A stretch of DNA of 64,000 bases from JAEUIE01 sp046350055 (GTDB lineage: Bacteria > Planctomycetota > Planctomycetia > Gemmatales > HRBIN36): assembly GCA_046350055.1 (NCBI GenBank), contig JAXMBC010000001.1, positions 5,022,001 through 5,086,000 of the forward strand. The letters are read 5' to 3'. The notes beneath the pieces were generated by a model. The model saw only the letters and a list, made by a program, of their open reading frames with translations, made no database searches and had not been told where the DNA came from. Shown here in pieces: positions 17,715-26,300 of this stretch. Within the stretch, counting starts at the first letter, position 1. Each line of letters starts with the position of its first letter. A program made the position numbers and the translations under genes.

Positions 17715-17755
17715 TGTGTGGGTCAGGATTCCCATCCTGCCCTCTGCCATTACCG
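17709..17755. terminator. Bidirectional nested palindrome spanning both convergent stop codons
   Basis: An outer perfect stem, CGGTAATG (17709-17716) with CATTACCG (17748-17755), encloses an inner stem of GGGTCAGGAT with ATCCTGCCC (one unpaired base) and loop TCCC. The outer arms contain the TAA of the ThuA gene on the plus strand and the TAA of the sulfatase on the minus strand. The position and symmetry suit a two-way terminator, though there is no T-tract. Confidence 0.5.
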
Positions 17756-19582
17756 TTCCACACCCCGTATAACCACCCGGCGTAAGTCCATCACACCGAA
17801 ACCCGGCTTGCTCTTTGCTCGTATGGCAAGCGTATGCTCTCCAGCTTCGAGGTGAAGTGTGCCGAGATTCATCGGTACAAAGCGCTGGAAGTGTCCCGTC
17901 TCCTTCACGGTGTGGCTGAGCTTCTTTTCACCGATCGCCACCTCCACCACAGCCCCGCCGCTGTTCTTCCCAGCGGCTTGCAGCAACTCCACGGTGTAAT
18001 TGCCTGCACTGGGTAACGTAAAGATCCACTCGGCCCAGTCACTCTGCACTGCCCAGTAGCCAAGAGTATCCTTGTGGGGCTCCGGTTCATGCCGCAGTTT
18101 CTCACCATGCAGCCTGGCAGCGGCTGGCTCCAGGAAAATGACTCCTCGCCCCGCTGGGGCGGTCTTCGCCAGCGGCTTCGACATCGCCTCTCGCCAAGGC
18201 TTCATAAGCGATTGCATGGAGTCTGCGTTCTCCAGCAATGTCATTCGCGTGACATCGAAGCTGCCGTATGCCTGTTTCCACAAGCTGTTGTTGAATTGCG
18301 GGTTGGGAATGTTCCGCTGGGCACCTACTTCGCGCCGCCACTTCTCGAGCTTGCCGCGAAGTTCCGCCACCCGGCCTGCCTCCTGGGCACTTACATCGGT
18401 GGCCTCCTTGACGTCCATGCTCAGGTTGAAGAGTTCGCAATAGCCCATCTCGTAATCTTCAATCAACTTCCACTCCCCGTCACGAATCGCCCCGCTCGGT
18501 TTGCTTCCCTGATTCATGTAATGAGGCTGGTGCCAATACAGCGGCCGGGCAGCCAGAGGCTTGTGCTGCAACAACACCGGCGACAGATCCATTCCATCAA
18601 ACTTCCCTTCCGTCTGCACCCCCGTAATCGCGAGGAGTGTCGGCGTCCAATCAGTACTGATCACTGGCACGTCACTGGTCTTCCCTGCAGGCACCTTACC
18701 CGGCCAGCGGACGATCAGGGGGATCCGCAAGCCACCTTCATACAGGAATCCCTTGCCAGCCCGAAACGGCGTGTTGTGCGTCGGCACTGTACCTCCTTCG
18801 AGCACATGCAGGCCGCCATTGTCCGAAGTGAAGATGACAATGGTGTTATCCGCCAGCTTCAGGTCAGTCAGCTTCTTCATGATGCGGCCGACAGCATCGT
18901 CGAGTGTTTCCATCACTGCGGCATACGTCGGGTTGAACGTCCCAGTAAACCTGGTGATACGCTCCTTCTGGGCATCGAAGGTGATATGCGGGCTGTTGTG
19001 ACACAGGTACAGGAAGAAGGGTTGCCTGCTGTTCTGCTCGATGAACTGTTCTGCTGCCATCGTAAGATCGAACTCGCCTTTGCCTCCTTCGGTGGCTGTA
19101 GGCTTGGTATTCGCCTGGCCCGCGTGGTAGAAACTGAAGCCGCGGTCGGTTGGATTGCCACCGAGGTGCCACTTGCCAACAATGCCGGAACGGTAGCCTG
19201 CCGTCTTCAAGCGTTCCGCCAGAGTCGGCACCGTTGCAGGCAGCACCTGGTTGATTCTTGGATGCAACAGCAGTTGCGATGGAGCATCCCCCCTGCCAGG
19301 CAGAAAGGTTGTAAGATGCAGCCGGGCCGGGGTCTGCCCGGTGAGGATGGCTGCACGCGTTGGTGAGCACACCGATTGTGCCGCGTAAGCAGAAGTGAAC
19401 CGTATACCTTCCTTTGCCAACTGATCGAGATGCGGTGTGTGATGCTCTGTACGGCCATAGCAGCCCAGATCATTCACGCCCAGATCATCAGCGAGGATGA
19501 ACACGATGTTAGGCCTGGATTCCTCCGCCCTGAGTACGGAGAAGCAAGCAAGACACAGCATGAGTGGCAATGTGAGACGCAC
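17750..19582 (-). CDS. Arylsulfatase-type sulfatase
   Basis: 610 residues, starting at GTG 19582 with GAAGGTG five bases upstream and the signal peptide MRLTLPLMLCLACFSVLRA. The alkaline-phosphatase-fold sulfatase core begins RPNIVFILADDLGVNDLGCYG, with metal-binding aspartates. The formylglycine motif is CSPTRAAILTG (Cys72 to Arg76), the standard CxPxR form that needs maturation. Further signatures are GKWHLGG and TSDNGG. After about residue 460 a beta-rich C-terminal domain (NYTVELLQAAGKNSGG, LEAGEHTLAIRAKS) looks like a carbohydrate-binding or galactose-binding module. The enzyme probably removes sulfate from polysaccharides in the periplasm. Neighbours do not reveal the substrate. Confidence 0.92.
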   Translation of the reverse strand: MRLTLPLMLCLACFSVLRAEESRPNIVFILADDLGVNDLGCYGRTEHHTPHLDQLAKEGIRFTSAYAAQSVCSPTRAAILTGQTPARLHLTTFLPGRGDAPSQLLLHPRINQVLPATVPTLAERLKTAGYRSGIVGKWHLGGNPTDRGFSFYHAGQANTKPTATEGGKGEFDLTMAAEQFIEQNSRQPFFLYLCHNSPHITFDAQKERITRFTGTFNPTYAAVMETLDDAVGRIMKKLTDLKLADNTIVIFTSDNGGLHVLEGGTVPTHNTPFRAGKGFLYEGGLRIPLIVRWPGKVPAGKTSDVPVISTDWTPTLLAITGVQTEGKFDGMDLSPVLLQHKPLAARPLYWHQPHYMNQGSKPSGAIRDGEWKLIEDYEMGYCELFNLSMDVKEATDVSAQEAGRVAELRGKLEKWRREVGAQRNIPNPQFNNSLWKQAYGSFDVTRMTLLENADSMQSLMKPWREAMSKPLAKTAPAGRGVIFLEPAAARLHGEKLRHEPEPHKDTLGYWAVQSDWAEWIFTLPSAGNYTVELLQAAGKNSGGAVVEVAIGEKKLSHTVKETGHFQRFVPMNLGTLHLEAGEHTLAIRAKSKPGFGVMDLRRVVIRGVER

Positions 19583-19785
19583 GAAACACCTTCGTTAGGT
19601 TGCGATGGCTACCATTGTAGTCTGACAGCTTGACTATTCCTTGCAAATCCTGTGGCCGGGAGACAGTTGCGATTCGACTCCTGCCCTTCCTCCCCAAACT
19701 CCCCTTTCCAAAACTCACACTCTGTGGCATAGTGCGGCTTCGCCGGGGCATGGATGCTTGCGGCGCAGGGTATGGGTGCGCACGG

Positions 19786-20838
19786 ATGACTACTTCCAAT
19801 GCCCCGTGGAAACGTTGGCTGCGAACGCTTCTTTTCCTCGTGGCCTTTTTTACTACGCTCGAAATAGTCCGCATCACCGCGGGGCCAAACTGGCACACCA
19901 TCGTGTCAGGCGAACTGTACCGCTCCGCGCATCTTTCGTCATCAGAAATCCAGTCAGTTGCGCATCGCTTTGGCATCCGGTCGATCATCAATCTCCGCAA
20001 CTGCTGTCCATGGGAACCATGGTATCAGAACGAAGGACAAGCTGTTGATCAGTTGCAACTGCAGCGGGTCGATCTGAATTTTTCCGCCTACATCTATCCC
20101 GCACCGCAGGAATTACAGAAACTTTTCACTGCACTGGAAACCTCACCTCGTCCCCTGTTTATTCACTGCCGACGAGGTGCCGATCGCACCGGTCTCGCCA
20201 GTGTCATTGCGTCTCTTTACGAAAACGATGGCAACATCACTGTCGATGATGCGGAATACCAGTTGTCACTGTTCAAAGGCCATACCGGAGTGGGACGCGT
20301 CGAAGTAATGGGCGACGTGGTGGACATGTATCGAAGCTGGCTCCGCAAGCACGACAGGACACACAGCAGGGCCAATTTGAAGCAATGGATCTTTGAAGAT
20401 TACCGGCCCGGCTTCTGTTACGGCAGTGTGGAAGCCGTGCAGGTTCCCAGGATCATCCATGCCGGTGAACCAGAGCTGGTACGAGTGAAACTCACCAATC
20501 GCAGTCACACGCCCTGGCAGTTCAGTCCTGCTTCCAACGTGGGCATCCATCTTCGTGGGTACATCGAGCCAGCATGGATCAAGAATCCCCCCTGGGCCGA
20601 TCCCTTTGAGGAAAAGCCCTACCGCAAGAACCTGGCAGCCGGATTCCTGAAGGCAACTGTACAGCCAGACGAGAGCATTGAACTGGATGTTGCCATCCCT
20701 GCCATCAGGGAACCAGGCAAGTACCGTTTGCTACTCGATCTGTACGACGAAGCAATGCGTTGTTCAGGCGACATGGTGGGGTCGAAAGCGTTCAAGACAT
20801 CTGTGGAGATTACGAGTGCCTCCGTCGCCCAGCGATAA
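19786..20838 (+). CDS. Membrane-anchored DSP-type phosphatase with C-terminal beta domain
   Basis: 350 residues from ATG 19786. One N-terminal anchor (about residues 11-30, LRTLLFLVAFFTTLEIV) precedes a phosphatase domain with SGELYRSAHL and the P-loop HCRRGADRTG (Cys128, Arg134). After residue 190 a second domain has an Ig-like beta pattern (PELVRVKLTNRSHTPWQF, AVQVPRIIHAGE, EPGKYRLLLDLYD), resembling domains attached to glycan-related proteins. It is a longer paralogue of the protein at 1193-1819. The next gene starts within its last 23 bases, and a glycosyltransferase follows, so a role in lipid-phosphate or lipid-linked sugar metabolism is plausible but inferred. An in-frame upstream ATG at 19750 is possible. 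Confidence 0.85.
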   Translation: MTTSNAPWKRWLRTLLFLVAFFTTLEIVRITAGPNWHTIVSGELYRSAHLSSSEIQSVAHRFGIRSIINLRNCCPWEPWYQNEGQAVDQLQLQRVDLNFSAYIYPAPQELQKLFTALETSPRPLFIHCRRGADRTGLASVIASLYENDGNITVDDAEYQLSLFKGHTGVGRVEVMGDVVDMYRSWLRKHDRTHSRANLKQWIFEDYRPGFCYGSVEAVQVPRIIHAGEPELVRVKLTNRSHTPWQFSPASNVGIHLRGYIEPAWIKNPPWADPFEEKPYRKNLAAGFLKATVQPDESIELDVAIPAIREPGKYRLLLDLYDEAMRCSGDMVGSKAFKTSVEITSASVAQR

Positions 20839-21838
20839 TGCGAATCGCTCTAGCCTGGTCAAGCTGGCCATGCGGGTGGGACTCAGTGCGCTCATCGTCA
20901 GCGTGCTCATTTACAAAGTGTCCTGGGCCAAGCTGACAATAGTTTTCAGTGAAATGCATCTCGGGCTGACCCTTGCCGCATTTATCATTATTCAAATCGG
21001 GCAGTCATTCAGCAGTTGGCGATGGAAGCTGATCGCTGAGCCACTCGGCTTCACGGCATCTTACGCTCATTTCCGAACACTGTTCTACATTGGCACCTTT
21101 TTCAACTTGTTCCTGCCAACGTCTATCGGGGGTGATGCGATTCGGGCCTGGATGCTCTCCAATGGTAAAGGAAAACGGCTTGCTGCATTCAGCACCGTTA
21201 TTGCAGACCGGGTAGCTGGTGTAACAGCGATGCTGTTCATGGCTTGTGCCGCCAGTTTCATGCCGCTGGGTGAATTGCCAACCTGGATTCCGTTGCTGCC
21301 CTGGCTGCTGCTCGGCGGTTTATTGATGACCATGGCAATGCTGCCGAAACTGAAGAAGTACAGCCCCAAGGTGCACTTGCTGATTCAAGGGCTCGGCTGG
21401 GAACAAGGACGCTGGACGACCTGGTGGCAGGCCATAGGTTTGTCGTTCATCGTTCAAGGTATGGCTACGCTGCAAGTGATTCTGCTTGGCATTGCACTGG
21501 ATCTGACGGTCCCCTGGCATGCCTATCTGGTGATTGTACCACTTGTGACCTTGCTCACCATGTTCATACCAAGCCTCAATGGAATTGGGGTTCGTGATGC
21601 TGGCCTCATCCTGTTACTCGCACCGTACGGCGTGAGCCAGGAACAAGGCCTTGCATTGGCAGTTGCCTGGTTTGCCCTCAGCATTGGCATCGGCCTGGTT
21701 GGCGGTCTCTTTTACCTGTTTGCAGATCGGTCCTGGACGCCGACTGTTTCTGATACACCCACGGAAGGGGATACCCATGAATCTGTCAATCGTCGTACCG
21801 ATGAAGGACGAGAAAGACAACGTCAAGCCGCTGCATGA
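20816..21838 (+). CDS. Lysylphosphatidylglycerol synthase TM-type (UPF0104) flippase-like membrane protein
   Basis: 340 residues from GTG 20816, which has GGAG about ten bases upstream and overlaps the phosphatase gene by 23 bases. It is an integral membrane protein with about eight spans. Family signs are SWAKLTIVFSEMHLGLTLAAF, the LPTSIGGDAIRAWML loop with the conserved GGD, ADRVAGVTAML, and FIPSLNGIGVRDAGLILLL near the end. The family covers flippase-like proteins and the membrane part of MprF. No aminoacyl-transfer domain is present, so lipid-linked sugar or isoprenoid-lipid transport fits better. The start of the next gene lies inside its last 62 bases, a sign of tight coupling with the glycosyltransferase. 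Confidence 0.85.
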   Translation: MPPSPSDNANRSSLVKLAMRVGLSALIVSVLIYKVSWAKLTIVFSEMHLGLTLAAFIIIQIGQSFSSWRWKLIAEPLGFTASYAHFRTLFYIGTFFNLFLPTSIGGDAIRAWMLSNGKGKRLAAFSTVIADRVAGVTAMLFMACAASFMPLGELPTWIPLLPWLLLGGLLMTMAMLPKLKKYSPKVHLLIQGLGWEQGRWTTWWQAIGLSFIVQGMATLQVILLGIALDLTVPWHAYLVIVPLVTLLTMFIPSLNGIGVRDAGLILLLAPYGVSQEQGLALAVAWFALSIGIGLVGGLFYLFADRSWTPTVSDTPTEGDTHESVNRRTDEGRERQRQAAA

Positions 21839-22766
21839 GGCCATCACCAGGGCTCTCGATCACACCGAACATCAGTACGAAGTGCTGCTGGTCGATGATG
21901 GCAGCTCTGATGGCACTTTTGAAGCTCTCGCCGAAGTGGCTATGCTCGACCAGCGCTTCAAGGTGATTCAGCTTCGCCGCAATTTCGGCCAGACTCCGGC
22001 GCTGCGGGCAGGCATCGACGCCTCGCAAGGCGACATCATTATTACCATGGATGGCGACCTGCAGAACGACCCCAGCGACATCCCCGTGATGCTGGAGAAG
22101 CTCAAGGAAGGCTACGATGTCGTTCTTGGCGAGCGGGTTAACCGACAGGATAAACTCATCCTCCGCAAGATTCCCAGCTGGACTGCCAATGCCCTCATTC
22201 GCAAAGTGACATGCACGAAGGTCCGCGACCTGGGTTGCACTCTACGAGTAATGCGTCGTGAAGCAGCCCTGGAACTGCCACTGTATGGAGAAATGCACCG
22301 CTTCATGAGTGTGCTGGCGGAGATCAGCGGACAACGCATCTACCAGATGCCGGTAAAACACCACGCCCGCCAGCATGGTAAAACCAAGTACAATCTCACT
22401 CGCACTGTGCGTGTCATCCTCGATCTCATCACAGTACGTTTCCTGCAAAGTTATCTTACACGCCCCATGCACATCTTCGGACTCACTGGACTGGGCTGCT
22501 TCGGCTTTGCCTTTGCCCTGCTCCTCACCTGTGGCGTACAGCGTATCGTGTGGAACGAGCGCATGAACCGCAATCCATTGCTCCTGTTGAGTGTCCTGCT
22601 TACTGTCGTAGGTGTACAGTTCATCTCGTTAGGCCTGATTGGCGAAGTGCTGTCCAGGACGTATTTCGAAAGTCAGGGCAAAGCCCCTTACCACATCCGC
22701 AAGACTATCAATCTCGATAACGACGTTGTGCAAGCCACTTTCGAAAGCAGCAAGAAGGTAGCGTAG
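21777..22766 (+). CDS. GT2 polyprenyl-phosphate glycosyltransferase (DPM1/ArnC/GtrB type)
   Basis: 329 residues from ATG 21777, inside the end of the flippase gene. The GT-A domain begins LSIVVPMKDEKDNV, has VLLVDDGSSDGT for nucleotide-sugar binding, the metal-binding DGDLQNDP motif, and RRNFGQTPALRAG. Two C-terminal membrane spans (about residues 230-255 and 268-292) are characteristic of enzymes that load a sugar onto polyprenyl phosphate at the inner membrane face. The donor sugar is unknown. Together with the overlapping flippase it forms a likely lipid-linked sugar module. Confidence 0.9.
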   Translation: MNLSIVVPMKDEKDNVKPLHEAITRALDHTEHQYEVLLVDDGSSDGTFEALAEVAMLDQRFKVIQLRRNFGQTPALRAGIDASQGDIIITMDGDLQNDPSDIPVMLEKLKEGYDVVLGERVNRQDKLILRKIPSWTANALIRKVTCTKVRDLGCTLRVMRREAALELPLYGEMHRFMSVLAEISGQRIYQMPVKHHARQHGKTKYNLTRTVRVILDLITVRFLQSYLTRPMHIFGLTGLGCFGFAFALLLTCGVQRIVWNERMNRNPLLLLSVLLTVVGVQFISLGLIGEVLSRTYFESQGKAPYHIRKTINLDNDVVQATFESSKKVA

Positions 22767-22767
22767 A

Positions 22768-22794
22768 CCAGATCTGCAGTTGCACTACATCTGG
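22768..22794. terminator. Hairpin between convergent glycosyltransferase genes
   Basis: CCAGAT (22768-22773) and ATCTGG (22789-22794) form a perfect stem just after the GT2 stop. An inner TGCA-GT-TGCA can pair as well. No T-run follows. A two-way termination role is suggested by position only. Confidence 0.35.
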
Positions 22795-24068
22795 AAACGG
22801 GTGGAGGCTCGTCTACTGGCGAGCTTCTCCAACTCCGAAGTACACATTTCGTAGCAGTTCTCAGTCGCCAGTTGCATAGCGATACGCTTCGATTGTTCTC
22901 GATAGATGGGTGTACTGACCAGCTTTTGCAGGAGCGGCATCAGTCTCCGCGATGTGGCTTTGGATGCGGCCAGCCAGAGACCAGCGGACATGGCCTGCAC
23001 CCGACTGGCATTGTCGAACTGGTCATGGGCAAGCGGGGTAATCAATTGCGGTGTGCCGTGCTTCAATGCCATGGCCATAGTCCCCACGCCGCCATGATGG
23101 ATAAGTGCACAAGCATGGGGAAGCACTTGCGAAAGTGGAACGAAGTTCGCATGTCTGACCGTTGGGGGCAATAGACCGGGGACCTGCTCTCGGAAAGGCG
23201 TCAGAACCAGTGCCCGCAGTCGCAGTTTCTCGCATGCTTCTATAGAGGCCTGGAAGAGCTTGCTTCCTTGTGTCATGGCACTGCCGAAGGTCATCACCAC
23301 TGGGGGCGGGCCATCCTGTAGAAAGTGCGCCATATCGCTGCTGAGCGGTTGCTCCTCCGTGCCGTCGTAAAATGGGAAGCTGAGCAGCCTGGTACCGGAA
23401 GGCCAATCTCTTGCAGGACTCGCAAACCATTCAGGCCAAAGTCCCAGCACCATCTCTGTGCTGTGTATCCACTTACGGAAGTAGTCCTTCACGGGTGGCA
23501 GCAGCAATTCCTTACGATAGGCACCTACCACCCGCTTCATCGTAGGGTGAATCACCATCTTGTTGCCTAGCCAGTACATGGTCCGTACCCAACTGCGAGG
23601 CCACCATTTAGGAATACGCATGTTGGGCAACCTGGTTGGCTTCTCAGCACTGAGGATCACTGCTGGCGAAAGGTGCACCGTCACTAGTTTGATGCCATGA
23701 GTTTCCCGTGCAATGCGGGCACCAAATGCCAGCGACCCAGCCACGACTACCAGGTTCGGGTTTCGCAGGAAATGCTCGATGATCAGTTGATGCTGGTCTT
23801 CCACCAGGGCCGGCATGCTGGGATGCCCCACTACAGCGTTGAAGCCCCTGGTCGGGTGCCAGATGTCGGGATTGCTCAGTGCAGCCAGATACTCTTCCTT
23901 ACCCCATAATTCCTTAAAGGGTAGTCCTGCCTGCTTGACATGATTTTTGAAGTAGCCGTTAGCCACCACGCGGACGGTGTGGCCACGCTTCTGGAGTTGC
24001 TTGCCCAGGCCGATGAAGGGCAAGGTATCCCCTGCACTTCCGAATGGCATTAACAGAAACTCAGCCAT
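22785..24068 (-). CDS. GT1 family glycosyltransferase (UDP-glycosyl/MGT type)
   Basis: 427 residues of GT-B fold. The start MAEFLLMPFGSAGDTLPFIGLGKQLQKRGHTVRVVAN holds the acceptor-side motif. The donor-side signature is CALIHHGGVGTMAMALKHGTPQLITPLAHDQFDNA (written here in two parts: CALIHHGGVGTMAMA and PLAHDQFDNA), as in sterol glucosyltransferases, rhamnosyltransferases and macrolide glycosyltransferases. It likely adds a sugar from a nucleotide donor to a small or lipid acceptor. It is convergent with the GT2 cluster and divergent from the rhomboid gene. The acceptor cannot be deduced. Confidence 0.87.
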   Translation of the reverse strand: MAEFLLMPFGSAGDTLPFIGLGKQLQKRGHTVRVVANGYFKNHVKQAGLPFKELWGKEEYLAALSNPDIWHPTRGFNAVVGHPSMPALVEDQHQLIIEHFLRNPNLVVVAGSLAFGARIARETHGIKLVTVHLSPAVILSAEKPTRLPNMRIPKWWPRSWVRTMYWLGNKMVIHPTMKRVVGAYRKELLLPPVKDYFRKWIHSTEMVLGLWPEWFASPARDWPSGTRLLSFPFYDGTEEQPLSSDMAHFLQDGPPPVVMTFGSAMTQGSKLFQASIEACEKLRLRALVLTPFREQVPGLLPPTVRHANFVPLSQVLPHACALIHHGGVGTMAMALKHGTPQLITPLAHDQFDNASRVQAMSAGLWLAASKATSRRLMPLLQKLVSTPIYREQSKRIAMQLATENCYEMCTSELEKLASRRASTRFQM

Positions 24069-24093
24069 GGGGCTCGGCCGAAGGTATAGAATG

Positions 24094-24113
24094 AAGCTAC
24101 TGAAATGTAGCTT
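24094..24113. promoter_or_regulatory. Inverted repeat in divergent intergenic region
   Basis: AAGCTAC and GTAGCTT form a perfect seven-base inverted repeat around TGAAAT, between the divergent GT1 and rhomboid genes and 25 bases upstream of the GT1 start codon. It could be an operator or a leader hairpin. Confidence 0.35.
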
Positions 24114-24196
24114 ACTGTTTCCGCGAAGACGATCCAGCAGGTAAATCCTGAGTGGTTTGAGCGGAATAACAGACTAGCTCACGAATAGGTGTTGCC

Positions 24197-24967
24197 ATGT
24201 TGCCGATAGGTTCTGACGATTCCGACTTGCGTGATCATCCACACCTTACGTATCTGCTCATCCTGATCAATGTGCTGGTATTCATCTTCCTTCAGGGCAT
24301 GGGGCGGAACGATGCATTTACCTATGCGTATTCACTGGTGCCCTATGAATTCCTGAGCGGGCATGATCTGATCACACAAGGCGACTATCTGATTGATGCC
24401 ACAAAGAAGGAGGCGATTGCTGAGATCCCGATGGGGATTATCAAGCTGGCCCCCTCGCCTGAACCAGTCTACATCACACTTCTTACCAGCCTCTTCATGC
24501 ATGGCAGCCTGACACACCTGATCGGCAATATGCTGTTTCTCTGGATCTTCGGAAGGCATCTGGAAGATGCACTAGGCAAAATTCGGTTCCTGGTCTTCTA
24601 CCTGGTGGCTGGTGCTTCCGCTTCTCTGATTCACATCATCTTCAATCAGGACATTCCTCAGAGCATTATCCCCACCCTTGGTGCATCAGGGGCCATTTCC
24701 GGAGTAATGGCAGGGTACATCATGCTGTTCCCCCATAAATTGATTGCGGTCATCATCGGCTTCTTTGCAGTAGAGTTGCCAGCCTGGGTGGTGATCGGGG
24801 TGTGGTTTGCCTTTCAAATCATTAATGGCATGGGTACTTTTGGCGACCCCACAGGTGGCGGCATTGCCTATTCAGCACACATCGGAGGCTTCGCCATTGG
24901 CTTGGCACTCATCGTACCCTTCAGCACCGGCCGCGAAATCGAAGAAAGCTATTGGCAGTATCATTGA
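24197..24967 (+). CDS. Rhomboid family intramembrane serine protease
   Basis: 256 residues with six membrane spans. The catalytic serine is in LGASGAISGVM (GxSG, Ser164) and the catalytic histidine in YSAHIGGFAIG (His228), the usual dyad. The conserved LFMHGSLTHLIGNMLFLWIFGR loop and helix are present. A 40-residue extracytoplasmic loop follows the first span, typical of planctomycete and actinobacterial members. It cleaves membrane-protein substrates; none is identified nearby. It is followed 94 bases later by a diguanylate cyclase in the same direction. Confidence 0.93.
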   Translation: MLPIGSDDSDLRDHPHLTYLLILINVLVFIFLQGMGRNDAFTYAYSLVPYEFLSGHDLITQGDYLIDATKKEAIAEIPMGIIKLAPSPEPVYITLLTSLFMHGSLTHLIGNMLFLWIFGRHLEDALGKIRFLVFYLVAGASASLIHIIFNQDIPQSIIPTLGASGAISGVMAGYIMLFPHKLIAVIIGFFAVELPAWVVIGVWFAFQIINGMGTFGDPTGGGIAYSAHIGGFAIGLALIVPFSTGREIEESYWQYH

Positions 24968-25061
24968 AAACGATGTGCTCATTCCTTTTGTCTCCTACCA
25001 GTAAATTTGCTAATAATGTGGTAAGGTTGCATAGCTACCTAAACACACCGCCCAAGATGCT

Positions 25062-26300
25062 ATGTCATATTCCGCATACTCAGCCTATCAATTGATGCTG
25101 GTTGCAATCCTTGCTGCCTATGGTCTGGTGACCATTGGTCGCTGGCTGCGCACCAGTGAGTATCGGATCTGGGCCTGTGGCTGGCTTGCCCTGTTCGTTG
25201 GCATGTTGTTACTCAGTGTGACCCAATTGTTGCCTTACCAGGACGATCAAGTCTTTCTTCTTCTCCATACCGTTTGCGTGGCTGCATTCTGTATTTTCAT
25301 GGCAATGGGAACTGTGACTGTCAGCAAGCTGGAGGACGTCAGACTTTACCGTGTAAAAAGTACGCATACCTCCCTGCTGGTTCTATTGTCGATTCTCAGT
25401 GTGTTGCTCATTCTGTGGCGATGGTCTTTATCATCGCGATTTGCCATTTTTGAGGAACGCTATCTTTGGAGTAGCGCCTGGCTCATCGGCTTTGCTGTTT
25501 ACGTCAGTTGGATCATCACCAGGCATCAGCCTCGATGGTATCTCCGCAAAGCCAATATTCTTTATGTCGTTTCCCTCGGCGCCCTGGCGGTACTGGAGAT
25601 TTTCCTCGTAAGTGTATTGGCTCTGAACGAACCACTACTGGATGGCTGGGCGCGTATTCTACTCAATGTCTTCACTCTTGCAGAGCCGATACTACTGTTC
25701 CTGGTCGCACTGGCCATGCATACGCAGGTTATGGATGGCTTGGTGCACCACCTGGAACGAACGCTTGTTCATGTCTCCAAGAACTCAGCCAAGCTGAAAA
25801 TCATGGCTGAGCGTGACCCGCTGACAGCCGTTCTCAATCGCCATGCATTTTATTCGATGGTCGATGGCAAGCGCGAAGGGGCTAAGAAGCCCATGGGGGG
25901 CACCGTAGCTATCATGGATCTGGATGACCTGAAGCCGTTGAACGACAAATATGGTCATCCGACAGGTGATGCAGCCATTCGTGCCGTCGCCAAAGCGATT
26001 CGCAGTGTGATTCGAGCAGAAGATCTACTCTTCCGCTGGGGCGGTGATGAATTCCTAGTCATTCTCCCTCATGTCAGTCTCGAAGAAGCTCGCTGGCGGG
26101 TCCAGAAGCTTGATGAGGTATTAAAACAGACGCCTCTCCCCGGTGTCCCCCAACCTGTGGATCTGACACTCTCCGTCGGCGTCTCCCCTTTCTCTTCCAG
26201 CAATAGCCTGGAGAAAGCTATCGAAGAGGCCGACGAGAGAATGTACGCTCGTAAAAGTGAAAAAAAGGACCTACTCAAGATGACTTCCTCAACGAAGTAA
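25062..26300 (+). CDS. Membrane-bound GGDEF diguanylate cyclase
   Basis: 412 residues. About seven hydrophobic spans in residues 8-220 form a sensor of unknown type. A short helical linker (VHHLERTLVHVSKNSAKLK) leads to the GGDEF domain: MAERDPLTAVLNRHAF, MDLDDLKPLNDKYGHPTGD, and an intact active site FRWGGDEF (GGDEF at 327-331). The inhibitory site RAED (318-321) lies five residues before it, so product inhibition by cyclic di-GMP is expected. It makes cyclic di-GMP from two GTP. No EAL domain is present. The tail overlaps the convergent PxpB gene by 12 bases. Confidence 0.92.
   Translation: MSYSAYSAYQLMLVAILAAYGLVTIGRWLRTSEYRIWACGWLALFVGMLLLSVTQLLPYQDDQVFLLLHTVCVAAFCIFMAMGTVTVSKLEDVRLYRVKSTHTSLLVLLSILSVLLILWRWSLSSRFAIFEERYLWSSAWLIGFAVYVSWIITRHQPRWYLRKANILYVVSLGALAVLEIFLVSVLALNEPLLDGWARILLNVFTLAEPILLFLVALAMHTQVMDGLVHHLERTLVHVSKNSAKLKIMAERDPLTAVLNRHAFYSMVDGKREGAKKPMGGTVAIMDLDDLKPLNDKYGHPTGDAAIRAVAKAIRSVIRAEDLLFRWGGDEFLVILPHVSLEEARWRVQKLDEVLKQTPLPGVPQPVDLTLSVGVSPFSSSNSLEKAIEEADERMYARKSEKKDLLKMTSSTK

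Noticed and set aside
18074..19366. A 430-residue plus-strand open frame opposite the sulfatase
   Set aside because: The minus strand carries all sulfatase signatures; the opposite frame has high Arg/His/Gln and no motif.
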